A stretch of 64,000 nt of DNA from Dugong dugon (Eukaryota; Chordata; Mammalia; Sirenia; Dugongidae). Both the position numbers and the translations under genes were made by a program. The notes under the pieces are model-generated. The model did no database searches, had not been told where the DNA came from, and saw only the letters and a program-made list of their open reading frames with translations. Every line of letters begins with the position of its first letter. Position 1 is the stretch's first letter. The stretch covers positions 99,903,234 to 99,967,233 of the forward strand of contig CM057462.1 in assembly GCA_030035585.1 (NCBI GenBank). The letters are read 5' to 3'. Shown here piece after piece: positions 57,819 through 64,000 of this stretch.

Positions 57819-60800
57819 TTTGTTTTAAAGAAAATGGAAAAGGAAAGATATCGATGATATATAGTTTAGTGAAAAGTTGGTGAATTGATGTAAACAGACA
57901 TTTTAAGATGCAGAAAAATTGGGTGGGAAAACAACTCAAATGAATTTCTTTATAAGTGACTTTACACTTAGCAAAACTAGCATAATAAAAGAGTAATTAA
58001 GAGTGAAAATCTTGGCAAACCAAATGCGAATGATCGCAACATATATTGTTAGGTTTAAATGACTAAAAATCTAAGCAGATTAATTTTATACTTATTGACA
58101 TAAGAATTGCTGAATGTTTATGGAGACTATTTTATGTGTTTAGATGAGTCATAAAATGCCAACGTGTCTGCTGCAGGTAATAAATTTAGGGGCTCTAATA
58201 AACAGGTTCAGGAGACTCGTTGACCTGGGTTTATCTGCTTTTTCCATACACTTGTGTCTGCTGATTGAATACTGAATCCAATACTCCATACTTTTATGTG
58301 TGGGAGGGAGAAATGAGGAAGATAATATCAGAGGTCCCAGAAATTTTTAAGGTGTATTTATTTTTGAAAAGTTAGTACTGATTGGAATGAGAATGGAATT
58401 TGTAATAGCAAATAGGTGAGTAATGAAGCATATTTTCAAATGGTTTTTCATTTAAAATAAAAAATCTTTCATCCCTTTCAGCGGCCTTTGTCTCTGGGAG
58501 CCGATATTTGCATGTATTCAGCAACAAAATATATGAACGGTAAGATAGGCACAGTCTACACTTTGAAAGTTCTTTTCCATGGGTAAATGAAAATAGCATA
58601 AGGCTTGACAATTTGATCCCTTTTCTTCTACTTTTATTCAGATTTTCTCTGTGCCTCATGTGGAAAGAAAAAAAAAATTCTGATTAACTATGGGATTTCA
58701 CTTATCGTAGAGAAACTAGTCTCATTATTTATAAGGAGAGGATTAAAATTTACTGTAGAAGTTTATATTTTTAACTGGATGATGGCTTAAAAAGAAGCAT
58801 TTACTTTTTATATGATTTTTATTTTATCATTTTATGTATTGCTTTTGCTACTATTAAATTGAATCAAATTTACTTAGCCTTATTTTATAGGGCTTTTTCT
58901 CTGAGAATTTTTTTAAGCGAAAGTCACTTTTAAAAAAAATAATAAAATGAAGTATAAACATAAACTGTTTAACTTTTTTTTTTTTTTTTTTTGCTTATTT
59001 GTTACAGGCCACGGTGATGTTGTAATGGGCTTAGTGTCTGTTAATTCTGAGAATCTCCATAATAGGCTCCGTTTCTTACAAAACTGTAAGTATTAAGAAG
59101 TCCAGATTCCCCCTCTGCTGACAAATATCTTTGATATTTATATGTCCTCTAAGTGTTGTGAAATGCTAGCATTCTAATACTTTGTGAAGAAATGAGAAAT
59201 ACAGGGAGAGAATTCTGATTTTTAGAGGCAGTCGAAAAAATTGAATTATGAAAATATTATAGTTTAAGCACACTTTTACAAAAGGCTTTACGACATAAGG
59301 AAAGAGTTGTGTTATTTTCATATCCATGTTACCTTGGATCGTAATTTGGTAAAGCTCAAGTACATTTTTAGTTTTAAGACTTAATGGATTTTTTTCTTTG
59401 TAAAAAAAATTTGAAAAAATGGCTTCCGTGTACTATGCCTTTTATATCTAGAATGGTAGTTTTAAATAGTACTTAAGGTAAAGACTTATATTTTTCAATA
59501 GATGTCTGAACACCATTTCCTGTTTGTATTGTTTGGCTTTTCTCAAGTATGGATAAGGGTTTATTTAAAGAGATTTACAATTGGCAGACAGATAAGATAC
59601 AAACATAATTAGGAATGAAAATACTCTTCTAGGAAATAGGAATTAAAGTGAAAGGGACACTAAAGAGAGAAACCAAAACTTATTGCTCAATAAATGTTGT
59701 TTATTTATAAAAAGTAGGAATGAGGTGTACACGCCTGGAGGCATGTGCAATCATAGGCTGCTTCAGACAAAGGCTAAATAAAATATTGTGTAGAACATTT
59801 ATTAACAATGGGAACTGAACTGCTATTTTTCTCTTTATATTCTAATACTTTTTCAAAGAAATGCAGGGTTAAACTACACTATATTTCATTAGAATCATAG
59901 AATATTCACTATGAAGGGACTATTTATATTCATATTTGAGAAGTTCGTATCTTTATGTTTGTATTAAAGAAACAAAAAACAATTGTCCATTAAGTTTATT
60001 CTGACTTATGGCAACCCCGTGTGTGTCAGACCATGTGCGTCAGAGTAGAACTGTGCTCCATAGAGTTTTCAATGGTTGATTTTTTGGAAGTAGAATGCAA
60101 GTGTTTATATTTAGTTTCTTCTGAAGGTTTATATTTAGTTTTAATATATTCGTTTCTCCTCCCATTTTAAAGCATATTTCTCTAAGTGCATTTTATGCTT
60201 CATTCTTATGCTTCTGATTTGAAACATTACTTTTTCCTTCTGAAACTTAAAGTCCAAACTTATTGGACTTTGTAGCTACCGTCTCAAAGCCACAATAATG
60301 AAAAAGAGGGGTTAGATTTTTCTGGGTTAACCCCTCCCTAAAACTAACCCGGGATGTGTTCATTTTGCAGCTCTTGGAGCAGTTCCATCTCCTCTTGACT
60401 GTTACCTCTGCAATAGAGGTCTGAAGACTCTACATGTACGAATGGATAAGCATTTTGAAAATGGAATGGCAGCTGCTCAGTTTCTGGAATCTAATCCTCG
60501 GGTAGAAAAAGTTGTTTATCCTGGTATGTTAATCTGATTTCTAAGCAGATATGCCTTGGGCTAGGATTCTAAGGATTATTCTAAGCATACTGTTTATGTA
60601 GCATTTATTTGTTAGTTGGGTGCTTTTCTATAATTTCATGTTGTTCATTTATTATTGAACACAGTTATGTGTCACACACTATGGTGGGTTAGGTGATAAG
60701 GAAGACAGACATGGTCTCTGGCCATGTGTTTCCTATAGTCTAGTGGGTGACTGGATGTTAGAAAACTAGTCTGTAGCTTGTGTACCGCTATTCTAAGTTT

Positions 60801-62522
60801 GCTACATTGATTGTACTTTCCAGTTGATTTGCTTATAATAATCTTGTCAATCTGCTATTTTGCATTAGCTATAACTTTTATCTGATAGAGGTTTGTCCCA
60901 AGATGAGACTTGATATGTACCCACTAAAATTCTCCTGAAGCTCTCATGCTTTCTTTTGGAATTCCTGCACCTCCCCCAGCATCTAGAAACGTACATGTGG
61001 AAAGAGTTAGCAGACTTACATGTTACTCTTAGAATTTACTTTTTAAGCCCTTTAATCTACGATAGTCTAAGTACCTAATTCAATAACTATTTTAGATTCT
61101 TTTGGAGTATCTATCCATGTGGTCTTGGGTATATAGGAGTACTAAGACTGGTCCCTATCCTTAAGGAATCTAGATAAGCCAAGGCAGAAACAGAGAGATT
61201 AAATGTCCTATTGCACTCTATGTAAAGAGCTGTTGACTGGTATATTTTGAATGGAGGGAAGAAAAAGAGTTTGAGCTGGGCCCTGAAGAATGGGTAGCAT
61301 TTGGAAGAAGGGCATTGACAAGGCATTTCAGATTCATTCAACAAATGTTTATTACATGTTAACAATGAGATAAGCTTGTATTAGGAGCTGGGATCGAATT
61401 ATTAGCAAAAGAAACATAGATACCTCCCCATGGAGCTAGTCCAATGTATTAGAGAGATATTAAGCAAAAAATTGAAGAAGGATATAATTATAAACTGTAA
61501 ATTTATAAGGAGGGTGGCCATTGGGGAGAGTGTTCCAGGTTAAAAGGAATGTGCGTGGGCAAAAGTTCTGAGATGAAAGAGAGTGTGATGCCCTTGGTGG
61601 AGAGATAGCTGTGTGGCTAGAGCATAGTGAGGGTAGAAAAGATGAATCAAAATGAAGCTGGAGAAATAACCAGGGGCCAGAGTAAGTAGTCAGGTGTGAG
61701 TATAGCACAAAGCTCATTATGAGTCTTATTTGCAGTTTACTTAGGCAGACAGTGAAATTTTTTTTCCCTTAAATTAGATGCCTGACTCTGTCTTAGTTAT
61801 CTAGTGCTGCTAAAACAGACATACCACAAACGGATGACTTTAACAAACAAATTTATTTTCTCACAGTTTAGGAGTCCAAATTCAGAGTGCCAGCTCAAGG
61901 GGAAGGTTTTCTTTCTCTGTCAGCTCTGGAGGAAGGTCCTTGTCTCTTCAGCTTCTGCTTCCTGGTTCCTTGAAGATCTCCATGTGTCTTGGCATCTATC
62001 TTACCCCATCTCTTTCTCTGCTCACTTATTTAATCTCTTTTTATATCTCGAAAGAGATTGACTCAAAATCCTGCATCATTAACATAACAAAGACAACCCA
62101 CTCCCAAATGGGATTATAACCATAGGCATAAAAGCCAAATACCCAATGCATGGCCATCGATCGATTCAAACTCATAGTGACCCTACAGGACAGAGTAAGA
62201 CTGCCCCACAGGGTTTCCAAGGAGCAGCTGGTAGATTCGAACTGCCAACCTTTTGGTTAGCAGCCGAGCTCTTAACCACCGCATCACCAGGGCTCCAATC
62301 ACAGGCATAGAGGTTAGGATTTACAACACATGTTTTTGTAGTGATGTAACTTAATCCATAACAGACGCTGAAGTAAGCCTTTATTATGCCTTAATTGTAG
62401 GACTACCCTCTCATCCACAACATGAGTTGGCAAAGCGTCAGTGTACAGGTTGTCCGGGGATGGTTGCCTTCTATATTAAGGGCACTCTTCAGCATGCTGA
62501 GACTTTCCTCAAGAACTTAAAG
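44394..62522 (+). CDS. CTH: Cystathionine gamma-lyase, exons 1-9 (5' 333 codons; 3' end outside window)
   Basis: CTH is a cytosolic PLP enzyme of transsulfuration. It cleaves cystathionine to cysteine, 2-oxobutyrate and ammonia, and is a source of hydrogen sulfide. Nine exons join into an uninterrupted 999-nt frame of 333 codons, and every junction is GT/AG. Human CTH has 405 residues, so about 72 C-terminal residues are missing because the window ends. Exon 1 opens with MQKEDVSLHGF and carries the conserved block QHFATQAIHVG. Residues known in human CTH to bind PLP are present at the same numbers: Y60, R62, G90, L91, Y114, R119, N161, D187, S209, T211 and the Schiff-base lysine K212 in SATKYMNG. 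E339 and R375 lie in the missing part. There are no stops or frameshifts, and the introns rule out a retrocopy. Compared with human from memory, changes include S84 for C, A193 for P and G218 for S. I searched 62523-64000 for the next exon and did not find it. Confidence 0.97.
44978..45227 (-). repeat. MIR SINE
   Basis: Reverse MIR: TTATCTCATATAATCCTTAC, TTAAGTAACTAGCTTAAGGC, GCTGGGATTCAAACCCTGCT. Confidence 0.85.
45273..45455 (+). repeat. MIR SINE
   Basis: Forward MIR: GTGGCTTAGTGATTCAGAGT, GGTGACCATGAGCAATTTAC, GGGGGTAATGATAGTACCTA. Confidence 0.8.
45460..45509 (-). repeat. AfroSINE 3' fragment
   Basis: Only the tail remains: CAAACTCATTGCTGTCAAGT and GATTCTGACTCATAGG. Confidence 0.75.
45620..45786 (+). 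repeat. AfroSINE, short variant
   Basis: GGAGCCCTTGTAGCGCAGTG to GGCGGCAACTGGTTTGGTTT. Confidence 0.93.
46289..46340 (+). repeat. AfroSINE 3' fragment
   Basis: TATGAGTCAGAATAGACTCG followed by GGTTTGGTTTTTTT. Confidence 0.75.
46580..46793 (+). repeat. AfroSINE, long variant
   Basis: GGAGCCCTTGTGGTTACAGT, CTGCTTCCATAAAGATTTAT, and CTTGACGACAATGGATTTGG. The head has a short internal duplication (TTACAGTGC twice). Confidence 0.92.
46960..47148 (-). repeat. AfroSINE, third variant
   Basis: TGATTCATGGCAACCCCATG, GGTTTTCAATGGCTGTGACT, and GCACCACTTAGGGACTCC. Confidence 0.85.
47186..47320 (+). repeat. MIR fragment
   Basis: GGTTTGAATTCTGGCTCTGA and AAGTTGTGAGGATTAAATAA. Confidence 0.7.
47600..47850 (-). 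repeat. MIR SINE
   Basis: TTACCATTTGCCAGATATCA, ATTATCTCATTTTATCAGAA, and CATTCCCATTTTGCAAATAT. Confidence 0.75.
48024..48105 (+). CDS. CTH: CTH coding exon 2 (residues 57-84, last codon split)
   Basis: The exon has 82 nt, preceded by a pyrimidine tract and CAG and followed by GTAAGT. It encodes GFEYSRSGNPTR then CLEKAVAALDGAKY. It includes Y60 and R62, which contact the PLP phosphate of the neighbouring subunit. The first base of codon 84 is A, giving serine with exon 3, where human has cysteine. Confidence 0.96.
48209..48406 (-). repeat. AfroSINE
   Basis: TTAGTTGCCATCAAGTCGAT, GGGTTTTCTTGGCTATAAGC, and GCACCACCTAGGGATC. Confidence 0.85.
48830..49500 (-). repeat. L1 3' UTR fragment
   Basis: GTATTTTCAGTGAAAGTTTA start, then AAATTGTTCAGTGACATTGG and GGTAGCCGGGCACCATTGAA, homologous to the other L1 tails but more diverged. 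Confidence 0.7.
49507..49676 (+). repeat. AfroSINE, short variant, near consensus
   Basis: GAGCCCTGGTGGCGCAGTGG to GACTCA-type tail and a run of about 18 T at 49659-49676. Very few changes from the others' shared sequence, suggesting a young copy. Confidence 0.93.
50143..50415 (-). repeat. SINE with tRNA-Gly-like head
   Basis: On minus, 50346-50412 reads GGTTCAGTGGTAGAGTTCTC (A-box region) and GTTCGATTCCCAGCC (B box), close to tRNA-Gly(GCC). The body GTCTGGAAGCTC is shared with 6660-7130, and the 3' end has the RTE-like CTGTTGAGTCAG. It is distinct from the main SINE family. Confidence 0.75.
50464..50559 (+). CDS. CTH: CTH coding exon 3 (residues 84-116, both end codons split)
   Basis: The exon has 96 nt and follows a T-rich tract and TAG. 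It encodes LAFASGLAATVTITHLLKAG then DQIICMDDVYGG, including G90/L91 of the cofactor loop and Y114. The donor is GTAGGT after a single G of codon 116. Confidence 0.96.
50560..52265 (+). other. CTH: CTH intron 3
   Basis: 1.7 kb, AT-rich. No repeat or frame I recognise. Confidence 0.85.
52266..52375 (+). CDS. CTH: CTH coding exon 4 (residues 116-152)
   Basis: The exon has 110 nt after CTCAG and before GTACTC. It encodes TNRYFRQVATKFGLKVSFVD and then LLEAAITPETK, including substrate-binding R119. It ends in phase 0. Confidence 0.96.
52536..52760 (+). repeat. MIR SINE
   Basis: GTAGGATTTAAATCCTAATT, ATGGTTGTGAAAATTAAATG, and GCTTAGTACACTACCTGATA. Confidence 0.8.
53928..54068 (+). repeat. AfroSINE, internally deleted
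   Basis: GGAGCCCTGGTGGTGCAGTG and GCACACAACAACAAC tail; the middle is shortened. Confidence 0.9.
54275..54625 (-). repeat. MIR split by a SINE
   Basis: Left part TTATCTCATTTGATCCTTAC; right part GGTAAATTACTTAGCTATGG; the SINE at 54369-54532 lies between. Confidence 0.7.
54369..54532 (-). repeat. AfroSINE inserted in MIR
   Basis: CCAAACCCATTGCTGTCAAG, CGACCCTATAGGACAGAATA, and GCCACCAGCGTTTCC. Confidence 0.93.
54737..54868 (+). CDS. CTH: CTH coding exon 5 (residues 153-196)
   Basis: The exon has 132 nt, phase 0 at both ends. It carries ETPTNP with N161 and the block DIILVVDNTF with D187, which pairs with the PLP pyridine nitrogen. It ends MSAYFQ, where human CTH has MSPYFQ, so P193 is replaced by alanine. 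Confidence 0.97.
55247..55436. mobile_element. Tigger-like MITE, 190 bp, TA target site
   Basis: Left end TAGTAAAACCTCCAAAAGCT and right end GTTCTCACAGGTTTCACTG are imperfect inverted repeats. TA flanks at 55245-55246 and 55437-55438. No transposase frame. Confidence 0.75.
55948..56671 (-). mobile_element. L1 3' UTR insertion with composite tail
   Basis: Minus-strand L1 tail. The 21-bp TSD has one mismatch (55927-55947 and 56672-56692; begins CAGAAGGCA, ends CCATGTTTT). Two terminal units (55970-56085 and 56208-56330) are separated by a block starting GGTGAAAATACACATAGCC. Only 724 bp; no ORF2. The 25640-26145 region is homologous in the same order. Confidence 0.93.
57340..57566 (+). repeat. 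MIR SINE
   Basis: GGAGTCAGGCAATCTGGGTG and TGAATCCCGTCTCTACC. Confidence 0.75.
57779..57816. repeat. CA microsatellite
   Basis: About 18 uninterrupted CA units; likely length-variable. Confidence 0.95.
58482..58539 (+). CDS. CTH: CTH coding exon 6 with PLP lysine K212 (residues 197-216)
   Basis: The exon has 58 nt between a CAG acceptor and GTAAGA. It encodes RPLSLGADICMYSATKYMN plus the first base of G216. Lysine 212, which forms the internal aldimine with PLP, is in SATKYMNG, and S209 and T211 bind the phosphate. Confidence 0.97.
58540..59007 (+). other. CTH: CTH intron 6
   Basis: 468 bp, AT-rich, no repeat recognised; a run of more than 20 T precedes the acceptor. Confidence 0.88.
59008..59085 (+). 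CDS. CTH: CTH coding exon 7 (residues 216-242)
   Basis: The exon has 78 nt. A run of more than 20 T precedes its CAG acceptor, and GTAAGT follows. It encodes GHGDVVMGLVSVNSENLH then NRLRFLQN. Position 218 is glycine, where human CTH has serine in GHSDVV. Confidence 0.96.
59086..60370 (+). other. CTH: CTH intron 7
   Basis: 1.3 kb with one truncated SINE at 59965-60098; otherwise AT-rich and unassigned. Confidence 0.88.
59965..60098 (-). repeat. AfroSINE, third variant, 5'-truncated
   Basis: AAGTTTATTCTGACTTATGG, GCAACCCCGTGTGTGTCAGA, and GAGTTTTCAATGGTTGATTT. The segment with GTGTGTCAGACC is partly duplicated. Confidence 0.8.
60371..60523 (+). CDS. CTH: CTH coding exon 8 (residues 242-293)
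   Basis: The exon has 153 nt after TTGCAG and before GTATGT. It encodes SLGAVPSPLDCYLCNRGLKT and continues through HVRMDKHFENGMAAAQFLES. The DCYLCNRGLKTL segment is strongly conserved in the family. Both end codons are split. Confidence 0.96.
61325..61740 (+). repeat. Ancient interspersed repeat (same family as 17470)
   Basis: TTCATTCAACAAATGTTTAT, GAGAGTGTTCCAGGTTAAAA, and GGGCAAAAGTTCTGAGATGA. Confidence 0.5.
61789..62363 (-). repeat. MaLR/MLT1-type LTR with SINE inside
   Basis: On + it reads TGTCTTAGTTATCTAGTGCT to AACTTAATCCATAACA. The TSD is GACTC at 61784-61788 and GACGC at 62364-62368 (one mismatch). The SINE at 62132-62298 lies inside. Confidence 0.88.
62132..62298 (-). repeat. AfroSINE inserted in MaLR LTR
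   Basis: GGCCATCGATCGATTCAAAC, GGTTTCCAAGGAGCAGCTGG, and CATCACCAGGGCTCC. Confidence 0.93.
62401..62522 (+). CDS. CTH: CTH coding exon 9 (residues 293-333)
   Basis: The exon has 122 nt after TTGTAG and before GTAAAC. It encodes LPSHPQHELAKRQCTGCPGM and then VAFYIKGTLQHAETFLKNLK. It starts 37 bp after the end of a MaLR LTR insertion, so the acceptor region is tight against a repeat. It ends in phase 0. Confidence 0.96.
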
Positions 62523-62569
62523 GTAAACTTTCAAAATAGGTTTTTAAATTATACAGTAAGACTTTCTTA

Positions 62570-62782
62570 AAACTAAACCAAACCTGTTGCTGTTGAGTCA
62601 GTTCAGACTCATGGCAACCCTATGTGTTACAGAGTAGAACTGCTTCATGGTGTTTTCTTGTCTGTAATTTTTACAGAAGCAGTTTGCCAGGACTTTCTTC
62701 CACAGCACTGCTGGGTTCATTCAAACCATCAACCTTTAAGTTAGCAGCTGAAGCAAACCGCTTGCACCACCCAGGGACCTCC
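62570..62782 (-). repeat. AfroSINE
   Basis: GTTGCTGTTGAGTCAGTTCA, GTTTGCCAGGACTTTCTTCC, and GCACCACCCAGGGACCTCC. Confidence 0.88.
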
Positions 62783-63308
62783 TAACTTTCTTATAGCAGT
62801 TCATTCTGTCTCCCATCCTACCCAGATTAATGTTTTTGTATGTGCAGGTCACACTAATAAAACCTTTTTATCATGAAATTCATTAAGTTGGAAAATGCCA
62901 TGAAACAATAATGGCACAGTAACAGATACCTGAGTATGTTCATTTGCTTAACTCTCCACATACCACAATCAGTTTGTGAGAGATGGCATATTCTAATGCA
63001 TGGGTTTTCCCACGTTTATTTAAAAGTGAATCCTTTTTACAAATGAAATATTTTGTGAAACCTACAAGTATTGTGCGATTAGTGCAATACATAAAGTCTA
63101 TTCTGAAATCCAGTGGAGCAATGGCTTTCTAAAGCCTGTGCTCCCAGGCCACATCTGCTTGGGGTTCGGGAAGGGGAGCTTTATTTCTAATCTGTACGAA
63201 GGTAGGACACTCTCAGGGCCCTGGGTGAGAGGCCTATGTAACTTTATAATCTAGGTTTACCTTGAGCCCCTACAATAGACTCTCAGTTTTAAATACTACA
63301 GATCTAAT

Positions 63309-63498
63309 CCTGGGTGATACAAATGGTTAATACATTCAGCTGCTAACTGAAAGGTTGGTGGTTTGAGTCCACCCAGAGGTGCCTTGGAAGAAAAACCTGG
63401 CAATGTATTTCCAAAAACTCAGCCATTGAAAATCCTATTGAGCACAGTTCTACTCTGACACACACAGGGTTGCCGTGAGTCGGAATCGGCAACTGGTA
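63309..63498 (+). repeat. AfroSINE, third variant
   Basis: GGGTGATACAAATGGTTAAT, CACCCAGAGGTGCCTTGGAA, and GGGTTGCCGTGAGTCGGAAT. Confidence 0.88.
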
Positions 63499-64000
63499 AG
63501 TGGTAATGAATAGAATAAATAGAATGCTGCTAGGGTAGTCAAAGCCACCCTAGTGTCTCAAATTTATCCACCTCTAAAATCAGAATGATAGTAATATATA
63601 CCTAATTTAGTGTAATTGTGAGAGATATGTTAAAAACATTCATAAAATTCTATGGTACTGTAACACTAAATACAAGAACTATGTTTTTTTTCTCTACTCC
63701 CCTAGAGGGTTAAGTGGATGTATTAATTTAATAAGTGATACATATTAACAAGTAAGTATGTATAATTTTGTAGAGATTTAGAGATTTTTATTTAAAAGGT
63801 AACCACAGGGCTAGGTCTCGAATGCAATATTCTGGCTTTTAGAGCTCATGTTCCGTATTAAGAATAGGGCCAAATCAGGAAGGTATAGGAAATTCACTTT
63901 GATCAACTTTTAATATTTTAAGTTTACACATAATATGTCTAACTGGTGAAATCGTTGTTAGAGATTTTATTCTCATTTTTGCTCTGAGTTTCTTGCTTAA

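Larger units (their letters stand above)
54869..58481 (+). other. CTH: CTH intron 5
   Basis: 3.6 kb with a MITE (55247-55436), an L1 insertion (55948-56671), a MIR (57340-57566) and a CA microsatellite (57779-57816). 55450-55920 and 56693-57340 are unassigned, and 57817-58481 is AT-rich. Confidence 0.85.
60524..62400 (+). other. CTH: CTH intron 8
   Basis: 1.88 kb with an ancient repeat (61325-61740) and the MaLR LTR (61789-62363). 60524-61324 is unassigned. Confidence 0.88.
62523..64000 (+). other. CTH: CTH intron 9, left part
   Basis: No further exon found to the window end. Two SINEs (62570-62782, 63309-63498); otherwise AT-rich. Confidence 0.8.

Noticed and set aside
57635..57939. Frames with Cys-Val repeats
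   Set aside because: Produced by the CA microsatellite.
44394..62522. CTH as a processed pseudogene
   Set aside because: Nine exons with correct phases and GT/AG sites, no stops and an intact PLP lysine show the genuine gene.
1395..63498. Many tRNA-like A/B box motifs
   Set aside because: They belong to SINEs and do not form complete cloverleaves, so no tRNA gene is called.
1..64000. CRISPR array, phage, plasmid or bacterial operon
   Set aside because: Repeats are dispersed and of retroposon type, and a spliced mammalian gene is present; no regularly spaced short repeats were seen.

Overview
This is nuclear DNA of a placental mammal, and the repeats point to an afrotherian, most likely an elephant. 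About thirty copies are present of a tRNA-derived SINE whose 3' end matches the 3' end of an RTE-clade LINE also in the window. That SINE/LINE pair is known from Afrotheria and is abundant in elephants. No bacterial-style genes, CRISPR arrays or functional tRNA/rRNA genes were seen. I can support one host protein-coding gene.

The gene is CTH (cystathionine gamma-lyase), on the + strand from 44394. Nine coding exons with GT/AG junctions and consistent phases encode residues 1-333: 44394-44561, 48024-48105, 50464-50559, 52266-52375, 54737-54868, 58482-58539, 59008-59085, 60371-60523 and 62401-62522. The remaining C-terminal part (about 72 residues in human CTH) lies beyond the right edge. The pyridoxal-phosphate lysine (K212) and the other cofactor-binding residues in the encoded part are present. 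A CpG-rich segment with a CCAAT box lies upstream of exon 1.

The left part (1-43000) is gene-free and filled with transposons. 1-7600 holds old L1 pieces, MIRs, a MER5A-like element and SINEs. 7785-12850 is a decayed minus-strand ERVL provirus with a 3' LTR, a dUTPase, integrase, RNase H, reverse transcriptase and gag remnant, and no 5' LTR. 13344-16919 holds a solo MaLR-type LTR, a mariner-like MITE and a 1.6-kb L1 with a perfect 17-bp target-site duplication (TSD). 17470-22165 is an ancient repeat split by an RTE copy and several LTRs.

22665-34958 is a deeply nested block. An MLT1-type LTR is split by an RTE LINE. The RTE is itself split by an L1 and by a class I endogenous retrovirus (minus strand). 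That retrovirus carries a MaLR LTR inserted three bases upstream of its gag start. 35152-43000 has a further solo LTR with a perfect TSD, a MER20-like fragment, L1 tails, SINEs and a plus-strand ERVL-type LTR.

The CTH introns contain further SINEs, MIRs, an L1 with a composite 3' UTR, a small TA-flanked MITE and a MaLR LTR.

Nothing here looks like a new molecular system. The observations most worth a second look are the nested block and its relative chronology, the shared composite L1 3' UTR, the SINE/RTE tail identity, a tRNA-Gly-like SINE head, a glycine beside the CTH active site, and an unidentified open frame with a poly-A-like end upstream of CTH.
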